A stretch of 11,479 bases of DNA, from NCBI GenBank assembly GCA_014885115.2, contig WKLE02001083.1, forward strand, positions 1 to 11,479, written 5' to 3'. How positions within the stretch are numbered: the first letter of the stretch is position 1; every line of letters starts with the position of its first letter. Both the position numbers and the translations under genes were made by a program. This stretch comes from Asterionellopsis glacialis. Lineage: Eukaryota; Bacillariophyta; Plagiogrammaphyceae; Rhaphoneidales; Asterionellopsidaceae. Positions 1 through 8,071 of the stretch are shown here, in pieces. The notes beneath the pieces are model-generated. The model made no database searches and was not told where the DNA came from. It was given only the letters and a program-made list of their open reading frames with translations.

Positions 1-442
1 CATCTGATAATCAGGAGGCCGTTTTAGAACCTTTTTTTTTTGGCGCACGGATTATTCTTGTTGCAGACTCATGACCTGATTTCTCATTCTTTTGCTCGAT
101 CGCGAAATAAAGTGTGGGGGGTGGTCTTTTTTCAGGAAAAAAAAACTTAGTCTTATTCTTTTTCTGATTGTTTTCTGATAAAGTGTGCACCCTGTTAGTG
201 TCAACAAAGATAGGCTGGACCGTCTGGGACACCGACTTTTTCTCCGTTATTGTCTGATATCGGAAGCTCCGGAAGCCCACCGATCTCGGATACTGAAAAA
301 TTTTCTGCGCAAGTAGCTATCGTTCTACACGCTACGTACGCTCGCCAACCCATACTCAACGCTTTCAACGCTTTATTGCGAATTGTAACCTTTTTCGTTG
401 GTTACTATCGGTTGAATTGCCGGCAGTTTGGACTCTACCACC
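1..442. other. Upstream non-coding region of the first gene
   Basis: No convincing gene is visible here. Frames that stay open on either strand give low-complexity or composition-driven peptides without recognisable motifs, and most begin at TTG rather than ATG. The stretch has homopolymer runs (T near 31-40, A near 137-144) and becomes more GC-balanced after about 250. It probably holds the promoter and transcript start of the spliced + strand gene that follows. No TATA box or other named element can be assigned with confidence. Confidence 0.4.
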
Positions 443-526
443 ATGTTGGATACTGTATCGGACAATCCGATTATCAAGGAGACACAACAATGGTATGAGT
501 ACGACCCAATTGACAATGCCACATGA
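443..526 (+). CDS. Short upstream ORF, 27 codons
   Basis: An ATG in a plausible context (CTACCACCATG) opens a 27-codon frame ending in TGA at 524-526. The peptide has mixed, coding-like composition (it includes PIIKETQQWYEYDP) but matches no family I know. It lies upstream of the spliced gene starting at 863. A good 5' splice site (GGTATGAGT, GT at 493-494) cuts it after codon 16. It could be an upstream ORF, the start of an alternative first exon, or chance. Splicing from 492 to 828 would not put this ATG in frame with the main protein. Confidence 0.2.
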   Translation: MLDTVSDNPIIKETQQWYEYDPIDNAT

Positions 527-827
527 TGCCAAAATGTGCATCATCAATAAGAAAATTGAAAAACGCCAACTCACAGGGTGAGCCATCTAAGCACACATTT
601 TGAACTTCTCTTAGTCAATATTCTGTACTTGTAAAGATCGTCCACATGGTACATAAACAAGACTAAAACAACATACGACCTAATAAAAACACATCCAACT
701 GATTTTTCTGTTTTCGCCTCATTCCTACAAGATTTTCGAAGCCTTATTTTGGTGATATTTTTCTCAAAAGACATTTATTTTACACCAGACCAAGAGAGCC
801 TACAAGTCCAATCTCTTTTTGTTTCAG
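493..827 (+). other. Possible 5' UTR intron of the spliced gene
   Basis: GT at 493-494 in the context TG|GTATGAGT matches a eukaryotic donor. The acceptor at 826-827 follows a pyrimidine-rich run (CTCTTTTTGTTTCAG), which is strong. The exon starting at 828 would carry 35 bases of leader before the ATG at 863. The interior is AT-rich with no coding signal. The length, about 335 bases, is longer than the two coding introns downstream. This rests on splice signals alone. Confidence 0.3.
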
Positions 828-862
828 GGAGAATAGCTCATTCACATCTGAATTTCTTCGCC

Positions 863-2438
863 ATGAAGCCACCAGGGCACCAACGCTCGAGATCGGTGTC
901 TGACAATATTCGTTGCCAAAGAAGCCGTTCGAAAGCTGGATACAAGTATGGCAAACTTTCTCAATTCAAGTCGCCATCACAATTACAAACAGAGAAAGAT
1001 TTTACGACGAAAGAAGTATATGCCAAAATTTCAGAACTTCAAACTATTTTATTCCAATTGAGAGGTGAAAGGAATGCAACATTGGCGCAAGAAGATAAAT
1101 ACGATGACACCATTCATCAAAGTAGTCCGTCATCGCAGAAATCGGCATTCCAGACAAGCGCATCCACTAGTGAAACACCAACACCAACAAGTGGAGAATC
1201 GCAGGAGAACGGTACGTGTACTTATTCCTTTGAATGTGCGTTCATGTACATCTCTGTTCTAGATTTGTCCTGTGCCGTGTCTGAGACATTTATGATGACA
1301 TCCTCATCGATGTTGAATCCCGTGGGAAATAAAGTTTTGCTCACAAATTGCTATTTTTATGTGTATTCCCTCGACACGAACCCAACGCTCATGTGAAACC
1401 ATTATAGTTGCTCGCACAGCAACTATGACGAGCAGAGGAAGGGGAAGAGCTCCAAAGCGAACAACTTCTTCATCAGATAGCAACAACAATAAATCCATGA
1501 GCATTTATGAACGTAGCAAAATCCGTTTGGCAAACAAAGAGCGCCATGTGAGAGAAATTGAAATGGAAATGATGGAAAATTGTACCTTTACTCCTGAAAC
1601 GAATCATTCCGGTCGTAGCGGCAGCATCTACAGTCGTGGTTCTAGTCGAACACGGGCTTCTAGTTTATCTCGACTACACACGAGACCTAGTTTCCGGTCC
1701 GCGACCCCCGACCTGATTATCCATAGGAATGATAGCATGAGGTCCTTCCATAGGATATCCCCACTAAGCCTCGGAAGTGTAAGTAGTAGGCCAGATATGA
1801 ACCGTATCAATGATCTCTATGAGGATGGTCTTCGCAAGGAACGGCCTCGTACGACCAAGGTAAGCAAATGTTGTGGGCTTGTTGATGAACATCTTTGATC
1901 GTCGTTGTTAATTCTTGCTTGATCTTATAAATCTCTACAGGAGGAATCTGAGATCCGTAAAAGCCGGTTGGAACAGGAGGAATTGGAATTTTGTACATTC
2001 ACGCCTAGAATGGATTGGCGTAAAAAACAACCTAAAAAAAAAAAAGTGAAGAAAAGAGAACAGTATGAACGAAAGAAGGGACCAAAAGAGATTGAAGTGA
2101 AAAGAAGCGAACAAGATATTAGTCCTGTATCATTAGACCAGTCCATGGAAAGCCTCACTATGGATAGCAGAGAAGAAAAACCACCCATTTCCGTAATTAC
2201 AACTTCTAGAGCCACTCAAGCCTACATCACACCCAATAATGTAGATGCCTATGGCTTCGTGATTTCGTCTCTCGGTGAAATCACCGAGACAAACTATTCG
2301 GGCGAAAAGAAAAATGGTGTGAGAAAGGCGCTTGAAGCAGCATTTCACGCAGCCCGTTCGCCAAGCAACCTGCAAACTGACCACGGATCCGATACCTTTC
2401 AATCAGAAAGTATGCGAACTGAATATGGATCAATTTAA
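863..2438 (+). CDS. Spliced gene: basic disordered protein with two CTFTP motifs
   Basis: Three exons are inferred: 863-1211, 1420-1859 and 1941-2438, giving about 428 residues. The start is the ATG in GCCATGAAGCC; the frame stays open further upstream but only to a TTG. Phases agree at both junctions (phase 1, then phase 0). The protein is Ser/Arg/Lys-rich and has no signal peptide or membrane segment. Two related units stand out: a charged helix ending in ENCTFTPETN (Cys near residue 171) and one ending in EFCTFTPRMDW (Cys near 281), the latter preceded by a DLYEDGLRKER segment and followed by a lysine-rich patch (about 288-310). Charged helix followed by CTFxP is a recurring motif in uncharacterised protist proteins, as I recall it; its function is unknown to me. 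The exon 1 part (about 116 residues) is Ser/Thr/Gln-rich. The gene is convergent with the MsrB-like gene. Gene structure is fairly sure; function is not known. Confidence 0.72.
1212..1419 (+). other. Intron 1, with two in-frame acceptors
   Basis: The donor is AACG|GTACGTG. Acceptor CAG at 1417-1419 joins in phase 1 to the frame that runs to 1859. A second AG at 1406-1407 (ATTATAG) lies 12 bases upstream and also keeps the frame, which would add four residues (432 in total). The first exon frame can be read through to a stop at 1394-1396, so retention would give a shorter product with an unrelated tail. The downstream CAG is preferred on consensus. Confidence 0.65.
1860..1940 (+). other. Intron 2
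   Basis: An 81-base intron with textbook ends: CCAAG|GTAAGC at the donor and ATCTCTACAG|GAGG at the acceptor. It is phase 0. The exon 2 frame would run only 12 further codons before a TGA at 1896-1898, and the exon 3 frame resumes coding-like sequence (EESEIRKSRLEQEE) immediately after the acceptor. Confidence 0.8.
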
Positions 2439-2728
2439 AAGTGTTTAGTGGTTACAATGTCCAAGTTTGGGTTTCCATGTGCAAAGACGTAAAAAGTCGT
2501 ATTCACAACTGTTAAGATGAATACACTATGATTGAAACAATGATTTATACTTATAATTCTTTATATTTTCTGTTATTCTCTCATAATTTTATCTCCACTA
2601 ATGTTCTCTCTTTTCTATCTCGTTTTTAATCTTCTATATTTATCTTTCTCCATCTTCTGACTTAGAGCAGATTGACCGCTGTTTGATATGATAGGAGACA
2701 GCGCACTTAGCACAATAGAAGAATTTGT
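2439..2728. other. Shared 3' intergenic region between convergent genes
   Basis: These 290 bases separate the stop of the + strand gene from the stop of the - strand gene and must hold both 3' UTRs. From about 2565 to 2660 the + strand is strongly pyrimidine-rich (runs such as TTCTCTCTTTTCTATCTCG). No clear AATAAA is present on the + strand; diatom polyadenylation signals are not well fixed, so none is called. Confidence 0.55.
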
Positions 2729-3880
2729 TCAGCGCTTATGCGTGCTTCGTTGCATAAAAGTTTCTTCTGGCCAAGCTTGATAACTTGAATCTGATTTTTC
2801 TTCCATGTCGTCCCCACTGGTAGATCCACATGATCCGAAAGAACATGCATCTCGTTCTTGTTTGCTGCTGCAGTTCTTGGCAGCCAATAGTAATGCGGTG
2901 TTTTCTATCTTGATGAATGAAGAATGTCTTCGCCGTCTTTGATTATCAACGGTCTCTACACCAAATGGTAGTTTTGGACAAGGTGCTGCTGGCCATGGGA
3001 CGAAAGCACCAGATTGGTCATCATCGATCTTATCATTTTCCTCGTCATTAGAACTGTCATTCTCTGGAGCATCGTCATCTTCTTTTTGCCATGGAGTGTA
3101 AATAACTTCATCTGTTGTCAAGTCTTGGATCCATGTTCGTTGACTTTCAAACCATTCAGGATGAGACTTTTCCTCGTCGAAGGATAGAGGTGCCTTGTTC
3201 AGAAAGTTCAAGGTGCTCTCGTCTCGTTCTCCAGTTTCGCTTTTATGGGTCCAGTTGAGAAGAAGGGGTTCTTCCGCAGGATGACCAGCAATAGCTACAA
3301 GATTGATACAGTAGCGGTTACCCTTTCTGTCGGGCATATTGGAACCAAGATGAGTTCCAGCTAGACTGACTGTAAGCATCCCTCTTTTCAAACAACGCAC
3401 ATTTTCCCAGATAATTTCTTCATCTCGAAAAGATAACCACCCATGTACGGATGCCTCTTGTAGGAAGTCATCCCAGGATCGTTGTTGAGGGGCTCGGAAA
3501 AGTGGTTTTCCTGAATTGGAATCGTAGAAGGTCATCGCGCCCCTATCTTCTTTTTGGAAATTCTTGGCTTCTTCGAAGAATGCAGTTTGACGCCAGTATC
3601 CTGCCGGTTCAAACTTGCCTCTCTTGAGACTATTGAAATTGCAGAGACTGTCAGCTAGCTCGTAGTTACAACCCCAGCGTAAATTTTCTTGGACTGGAGA
3701 CTTGGATGTTCCATGTTCCTTAGGGGCCATGATAGATTCTTCATCTTTAGCGAGTAAAGGAAACAATGAAGGTCTTCCTCGCATTGAGGAAGGATCGCTA
3801 TGGGAACGTCGAAGTTTTCCTGATCGTTCAAATCTTCTTTGCCTTGGGCGTTCATGGTTTAGTTGTGAATTGCAGTGCAT
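2729..3880 (-). CDS. MsrB-like (SelR-fold) domain protein, zinc site lost
   Basis: A single open frame of 383 residues starts at ATG 3878-3880 (context CAACAATG) and ends in TGA at 2729-2731. Residues about 115-199 align by eye with methionine-R-sulfoxide reductase B. TFYDSNSGKPLF stands for the CGxPLF strand, GWLSF (147-151) for GWPSF, THLGSNMPD (176-184) for HLGHVFDD, and GNRYCINL (187-194) for RYCINS, which holds the catalytic Cys, here Cys191. The family's two CxxC zinc pairs are absent, and the second His of HLGH is Ser180. The N-terminal 50 residues are Arg/Ser-rich; the C-terminal part is acidic (DDDAPENDSSNDEENDKIDDD, about 268-288) and probably disordered. MsrB reduces protein methionine-R-sulfoxide; whether this divergent member does so is unknown. 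No signal peptide is evident. The fold call is moderate; the gene itself is convincing. Confidence 0.75.
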   Translation of the reverse strand: MHCNSQLNHERPRQRRFERSGKLRRSHSDPSSMRGRPSLFPLLAKDEESIMAPKEHGTSKSPVQENLRWGCNYELADSLCNFNSLKRGKFEPAGYWRQTAFFEEAKNFQKEDRGAMTFYDSNSGKPLFRAPQQRSWDDFLQEASVHGWLSFRDEEIIWENVRCLKRGMLTVSLAGTHLGSNMPDRKGNRYCINLVAIAGHPAEEPLLLNWTHKSETGERDESTLNFLNKAPLSFDEEKSHPEWFESQRTWIQDLTTDEVIYTPWQKEDDDAPENDSSNDEENDKIDDDQSGAFVPWPAAPCPKLPFGVETVDNQRRRRHSSFIKIENTALLLAAKNCSSKQERDACSFGSCGSTSGDDMEEKSDSSYQAWPEETFMQRSTHKR

Positions 3881-5890
3881 TGTTGCTTTGTCTCTTTTGT
3901 AAGACCTAATGCGTGTCTTTCTTGTATATTCTGTTTGTGTTCCTGTTTTTGTTAGCGAAAATATATGACCGCCAAAGTAAACAAGGCGAAAAATTGCCAG
4001 AATTTCCGCTTGCTGGCTGGGAATGGGATGGGACTATGACCAAAACAGGCATGAGAACGATTACCTTCACCTAAGTAACGTAGAATTACTATGACGAACA
4101 ATAATAAACCAGGTTGACATATCAATGATACACTGCTTTAATCATATTGAAATAGGGAAATTGGATGACTCACGATGCTAATGAGTTGAGTTCTGTATGA
4201 GATAAAGTGCTGAATGAACCCCGACTGAATTCAATTAATATTATGTAGGACAACTATCGAAAAATATATTTGGATGTACTCTGGAGAAAAGAAAAACAGC
4301 TAATGCAGTTCCTAAATAAAGAGAATTTGAAGGCATCGCAATAGAATCCATCTTAGTTGAAGAAATCCTACGACGCTAATAATTTGAAGCAAGAAATTGG
4401 AGGAAAAATGCCAGGGGTGATATCCTCATTATTGTACACATTCAACTAGGAAACATCAATACCTGGTACCACTTTAAAGCCTGTTACCAATTTTCATAGG
4501 CTACTCTACTCGTGGAGCCTTCGTATACGTCATCGTTCTTATCTGGAAAATTCACTTTATAAGTAAAGTCAATAGATCCTCTTTTAAGTATCTTTTATTT
4601 GGCTTATTCAACTTTAACGATGCAAGAAGTTTCTCGGCGAATTCAGAAAACGCTATTATCAATACGGAATCGTGATCATGTGACTTGAGAATTCGAAATA
4701 CTGTATGTGCAGTAGCAGAAGAACTGGTCGAGAATTACCAGGTATAGCTATATGCCACTACTGGAGTCGTTCTCTAAACTGTTCGGTCCTAGCCCAACGT
4801 GAAACACAACTATACTTTGTAATAAGTAGTACCTAGTACTGTACAACCGACTGGGTTCCTTTCTCTGCTCGATATCGTCTTTCTGGTACTGTACAGTATT
4901 TTTTGTTGAATTTCCTTTTATAATTAAAATATATATATCAATAATTTTTTCTCGAAAGTAATTGTTTTTCATTACTATTGCTGCGTTCATTAGTGAATGT
5001 TGTTGATCTTGAATCTGAAACTCGTTTTTTTGTTGTTTCTGTTCTGCGGAATTTAGCTGGCATAAATTGAATTGCATTCTGCAGCTAGTCCTACTACTAG
5101 CCTAAAAGGAGAGAGAGAAAATATCAAATAACCTTTTCGAGACAACATTTTATGTACCTGGTATATGTTGATGCACACCACGTCATTGAGTCCCTGGAAA
5201 TACGCTCCACGTCAGAAAATGAAGAATCTAAAGCATTTTTAAATTACTTACATATTTTTCAGTTGCCATCTTAAATTTTAAATTGCTGTAGTACCCGACT
5301 TGGTACATATTAGGTCTTTTTCCTCGTGATTCAATTGTTTGATTCATAGTAGGAATAGAATAAGTGATACAGTAAGTGTTTCTCGATTTCACATCGCCTT
5401 CCGATATCATTTTCTGAGAAGATGTTTCAGAAATATTTTACTTTGGTACCGTTCGGAATTTCTGAACAGTATCTCTCTCAAAAAAGATTTTGCGAATCGG
5501 AGATTCCCTTACGCCACCTTGTCCTATCGTACGTGCATGAGTTGGAGGCTAGAAGGAGACAGACAGACAAGAGAAAGAGCTATCAAAGGTTCGGATGGAG
5601 GCCTATGAGGCCTCTGACTGACTCCAGCCCATACATATGATGGGAATGGTGGTGAGGAAAAATTGGAAAACCTCATGTGTGGTAAGAGATTATTGATGGT
5701 ATTGCACTATGCTGACAACAATTATTGAAAAGTGATAGAAAATATTGAAAATGGAGTAGAGTTTGTTAGAGTGAATAAATTATGAGCTATTTTAACTAGT
5801 GCTAAAAATACTCGACAATCCACCAATTCGTCTTCTCGACCCAATTGCAGTACGGGATCCTACAGCAGATCTTAGAGTTAGGATTCCAAT
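3881..5890. other. Gene-poor region
   Basis: About 2 kb without a supportable gene. The first 150 bases or so should contain the promoter and leader of the - strand MsrB-like gene. The rest is AT-rich and broken by stops in all frames. The longest ATG-started frame (5422-5640, 72 codons) has no recognisable motif and overlaps another random-looking frame. A perfect 12-bp palindrome TACTGTACAGTA lies at 4887-4898, and its 9-mer TACTGTACA also occurs at 4837-4845. A small GC hairpin (GAGGCC-TATGA-GGCCTC) lies at 5598-5614. I see no tRNA or rRNA. Confidence 0.5.
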
Positions 5891-5985
5891 GGAGTTCGGT
5901 TTTAACATGTGAACCAAACTCCCCGAGGCAGCCAATCGGAGGGTGCCGAGTTGGTGCGTCACCGTGTTCCGGTGTGACGCATCAT
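5891..5985. repeat. Cluster of two hairpins
   Basis: Two inverted repeats lie close together in a locally GC-rich patch. The first pairs GGAGTTCGGTT (5891-5901) with AACCAAACTCC (5912-5922), one mismatch, 10-base loop. The second pairs TGCGTCACCG (near 5955) with CGGTGTGACGCA (near 5970), with a two-base bulge and a loop of about 5. They could be a structured RNA, the end of a mobile element or chance. No RNA family is recognised. Confidence 0.35.
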
Positions 5986-6077
5986 GCTTCTGCTGCAGAG
6001 TGGAATTCGATGCGCTTTGCTTGTGATGTCAGCATGACAGTTGATAGTACTTTCTGATTAATCACTTGAAAGTGATG

Positions 6078-6889
6078 TTATGTTATTGATTGTCTTTCCA
6101 TGATGTAGTCTTCTAATTTTTGAGCATAGCATGCATGACGAATCTTGGAAGGATATTTCCTGTTACATGTGATGTTGCTGATATTAAGTTGGGCAAGGTT
6201 GTTTGGGCATTGGATAACTTGAGAGATATCTTGTGGATACCCTGACTGATGCATGACTCCTGCAAGGTGATCGAGTTGTGCTGGAAGGGGTAGATCTTTA
6301 ACCTGGGCTTGCTTGTCTTGATGTTCTTTCATGTGGATAAGTTTGTAATGAGGAAGTTTATCAAGAACCTCCACTATCATGTGAACAATGTCCCAGTCTT
6401 CTAAAAGTGTCAAATTTGGGGAAGGTTCACTATCTGTGTATTGATAGAGTTGTAGATGTTCCGGCCATTCAATGGAGTGATATCAATGAAGTAAGTATAG
6501 AAATTGTACCCACGAAAGAAAACGGTAGGCCTCTGCTCGCATCGAGGAGCATCCGTATGCCCATTCTGTGCAGGAAGCTAATCTTTGGCCAGTTGTCAAT
6601 GCTGCTACCCATCCAAAGGTTCCATTTCCTTTGTCAGAAACTGAGCCATTGCTTGTAATTATAACTGTCTCCTGTTGGATAGAGTCAATGATCAAATATA
6701 TGGAGACTTTAAGCTTGAGATCATAGTGTAATTGCTTTGATATAGTGGTTGTTGTTGGAGAAACTGTTGGAAGTCAGATGGGATGATGTTGCATTGAGAC
6801 TTTTTTAAGTGCAGAGGTGGTTTAATTTGCCATTTGTTTCCAATGGGTTCAACATTGACGGGGACACTTGATGAGGGTAAGTGAGTGGT
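6078..6889 (-). pseudogene. Linker and RNase H domain of the RT element, inactivated
   Basis: From 6889 down to about 6730 one frame (VNVEPIGNKWQIKPPLHL, then FQQFLQQQPLY) gives the RT-RNase H linker. A frameshift near 6700-6740 moves to the RNase H frame. There, IITSNGSVSDKGNGTFGWV matches the first RNase H strand, with Asn (codon 6648-6650) where the first catalytic Asp is expected. SSMRAEAY holds the conserved Glu, and YTDSE the next Asp. An in-frame TGA at 6483-6485 interrupts it. HMKEHQDK and QLDHLAG (family LNxxAD) follow, with Gly (6258-6260) in place of the last Asp. The C-terminus (RHACYAQKLEDYIMERQ) ends at TAA 6078-6080. Confidence 0.72.
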
Positions 6890-6893
6890 AATA

Positions 6894-6919
6894 GAGTTGT
6901 TCCAGGATTAGGTGGACCA
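6894..6919 (+). repeat. Left terminal inverted repeat
   Basis: It begins GAGTTGTTCCAGGATTAG and is the exact reverse complement of 7488-7513. It is preceded directly by AATA (6890-6893). Confidence 0.9.
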
Positions 6920-7026
6920 GTCCAGTACTGGGCTGTGACATAAATTTTTTTTGAATCAAATTAATCAAAGCTAGTAATTTTCCGTGTTATTTTTTTTGTG
7001 AGGAAGGACAGACGTACCATTTTACA

Positions 7027-7157
7027 GTACCAATTTCTTGACAACTAGCCATTTTCAACTAACAACCACTAGTGGGGTTCCATGCACAAGGAGCTTCTGC
7101 ATGGAACGCCACTGGTGGTTGTTAGGTAAAAATGGCTGGTTGTCAAGAAATTGGTAC
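7027..7157. repeat. Internal long hairpin, 60-bp arms
   Basis: Arm 7027-7086 (from GTACCAATTTCTTGAC to GTTCCATGCA) pairs with arm 7098-7157 over 60 positions with about 5 mismatches and no gaps. The loop is 11 bases (7087-7097). Some mismatches would be G-U pairs in RNA. The structure is internal to the 620-bp transposon and separate from its terminal repeats. It could act as a foldback DNA structure or, if transcribed, as a small-RNA precursor; neither role is shown. Confidence 0.88.
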
Positions 7158-7487
7158 CACAAACAGCACCATTTTGCAAGATTGATCAGAAGAGATCTGG
7201 GTGCAACAGCCAATTTTTGTCTGTTGAGGGAGCCTGCAATGCCCAAAAGTGCACTGGCCAGGCTGTCATTGACTTCAATTCCGATACAAGTTGGCCATGC
7301 CAGAATATAATGTATAAATGTATGAATACATATATTACATATTTTTCAGTAGTATAAAATTATTAAAGTATAAATAGATATATAAAATTTTTCAAAGTAT
7401 ATAAAAGCATATATCAATTAATATGTGTATAATTCAAAAATATGAATTTTGGGTCTACGTGGAGTCTACAGACCAGATGTCACAAGT

Positions 7488-7513
7488 TGGTCCACCTAAT
7501 CCTGGAACAACTC
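7488..7513 (-). repeat. Right terminal inverted repeat
   Basis: It begins TGGTCCACCTAATCC and is the exact reverse complement of 6894-6919. It is followed directly by AATA (7514-7517), the matching copy of the flanking duplication. Confidence 0.9.
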
Positions 7514-8071
7514 AATATTGTTAGTCGGGTAAAAAAGACCCGAGGAATTTTTCATAGAATTGTTCATGAATATGAATGAAGAGAGTCTCTGATGTGCTGT
7601 CATAGTAGCAAAACCAACGTTGTTGTAACTTATCTGGTGAGTAAAGCCAGTCCAGTAATAGTTTGTGAAGTTTGCCTACGATTGCCATGAAATGTCATCA
7701 GGTTTGTCTTGTTTGAAATGTTTCCATTGGGTTGCATTCAAAGTAAGGAGCGTATTGCCATTTACAATTTCTGGATGTAATTGAGTACCTGTTGCTGTCG
7801 TAACATCCAAGATTAATTGCTTTGTCTGATTCCTGCTTGGTGATTTTAGGCATCCAAGGGTTTTGTGATCTGTGAATGGTGATGTGTGGTGGATGACCAG
7901 GTTGCAGTCTTCTGTGTTGGATGGAACTGAGACCTTCATATTTGGGAATTGGTTATGAAGGATGGTCTCTCTGCAAGGAGTGAAAACAAAGTCAGAGACA
8001 TGATAAAGGCATTTCGATAGTTCAGGGTCACCTCCTGATTGCCAGAGAAGGTTATTCCACAGTTGATCATC
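7514..8071 (-). pseudogene. Reverse transcriptase fragment
   Basis: The frame opens at the LTR boundary with DDQLWNNLLWQSGG and continues through KCLYHVSDFVFTPC and HKTLGCLKSPSRNQTKQ, features I associate with the segment after the RT active site in diatom RT-RNase H proteins. It runs to a TAG at 7676-7678; the same frame then stays open to 7514, where the inserted transposon begins. The roughly 20 residues encoded beyond 8071 in this frame are antisense LTR, not RT. The catalytic aspartates are not in the window. The assignment rests on remembered family patterns, not on a search. Confidence 0.7.

Larger units (their letters stand above)
6894..7513. mobile_element. 620-bp non-autonomous inverted-repeat transposon (MITE-like)
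   Basis: The ends are perfect 26-bp inverted repeats (6894-6919 and 7488-7513; core TTCCAGGATTAGGTGG). They are flanked by AATA on each side (6890-6893 and 7514-7517), consistent with a 4-bp target duplication. Just inside, both ends share TGTGACAT in matching orientation. The interior has a large hairpin (7027-7157) and an AT-rich third (about 7300-7450), and no transposase. It sits in the RT gene; removing it with one AATA (624 bases) rejoins two open minus-strand segments in the same frame, which strongly supports a discrete insertion. The superfamily is unassigned. Confidence 0.85.
6078..8071 (-). mobile_element. Decayed RT-RNase H retroelement remnant, interrupted
   Basis: Reading the minus strand from 8071 down gives an RT palm-to-thumb fragment, then a linker, then RNase H, ending at a TAA at 6078-6080. 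A 620-bp element (6894-7513) interrupts it. The RT catalytic YxDD region would lie upstream of 8071 but is cut off by the LTR that starts at 8072. I recall the pattern QLWNNLLWxSGG...KC followed by HKTLGxxKSP from RT-RNase H proteins common in diatom genomes. The order RT then RNase H with no integrase seen fits a LINE-like or unassigned element. It carries stops at 7676-7678 (TAG) and 6483-6485 (TGA) and a frameshift near 6700-6740, so it is dead. Confidence 0.75.

Noticed and set aside
11..280. 89-codon open frame on the minus strand
   Set aside because: Starts at a non-ATG or poorly placed codon, is Lys/Phe low-complexity from A/T runs, and has no motif.
250..498. 82-codon open frame on the plus strand
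   Set aside because: Begins at TTG, overlaps a contrary minus-strand frame and the possible 5' UTR exon, and has no recognisable pattern.
4837..4898. Repeated TACTGTACA and the palindrome TACTGTACAGTA
   Set aside because: Only two copies in AT-rich, gene-free DNA; not enough to call an operator or repeat array.
5339..5640. Two overlapping plus-strand frames (89 and 72 codons)
   Set aside because: One has an ATG start but neither shows a domain, conserved composition or splice support; overlap in two frames suggests chance.
5792..5908. 38-codon minus-strand ATG frame with Gly/Ser/Arg-rich peptide
   Set aside because: Coding-looking composition but very short, no family, and its start falls in the loop of a hairpin.
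5955..6040. TGACGC/TGATGTCA-like sequences resembling diatom CO2/cAMP-response elements
   Set aside because: Six-base matches are expected by chance, and no gene start lies nearby in a suitable orientation.
7038..7357. Open frames inside the 620-bp transposon
   Set aside because: They read through the hairpin arms in several frames and lack transposase motifs such as DDE or HTH.
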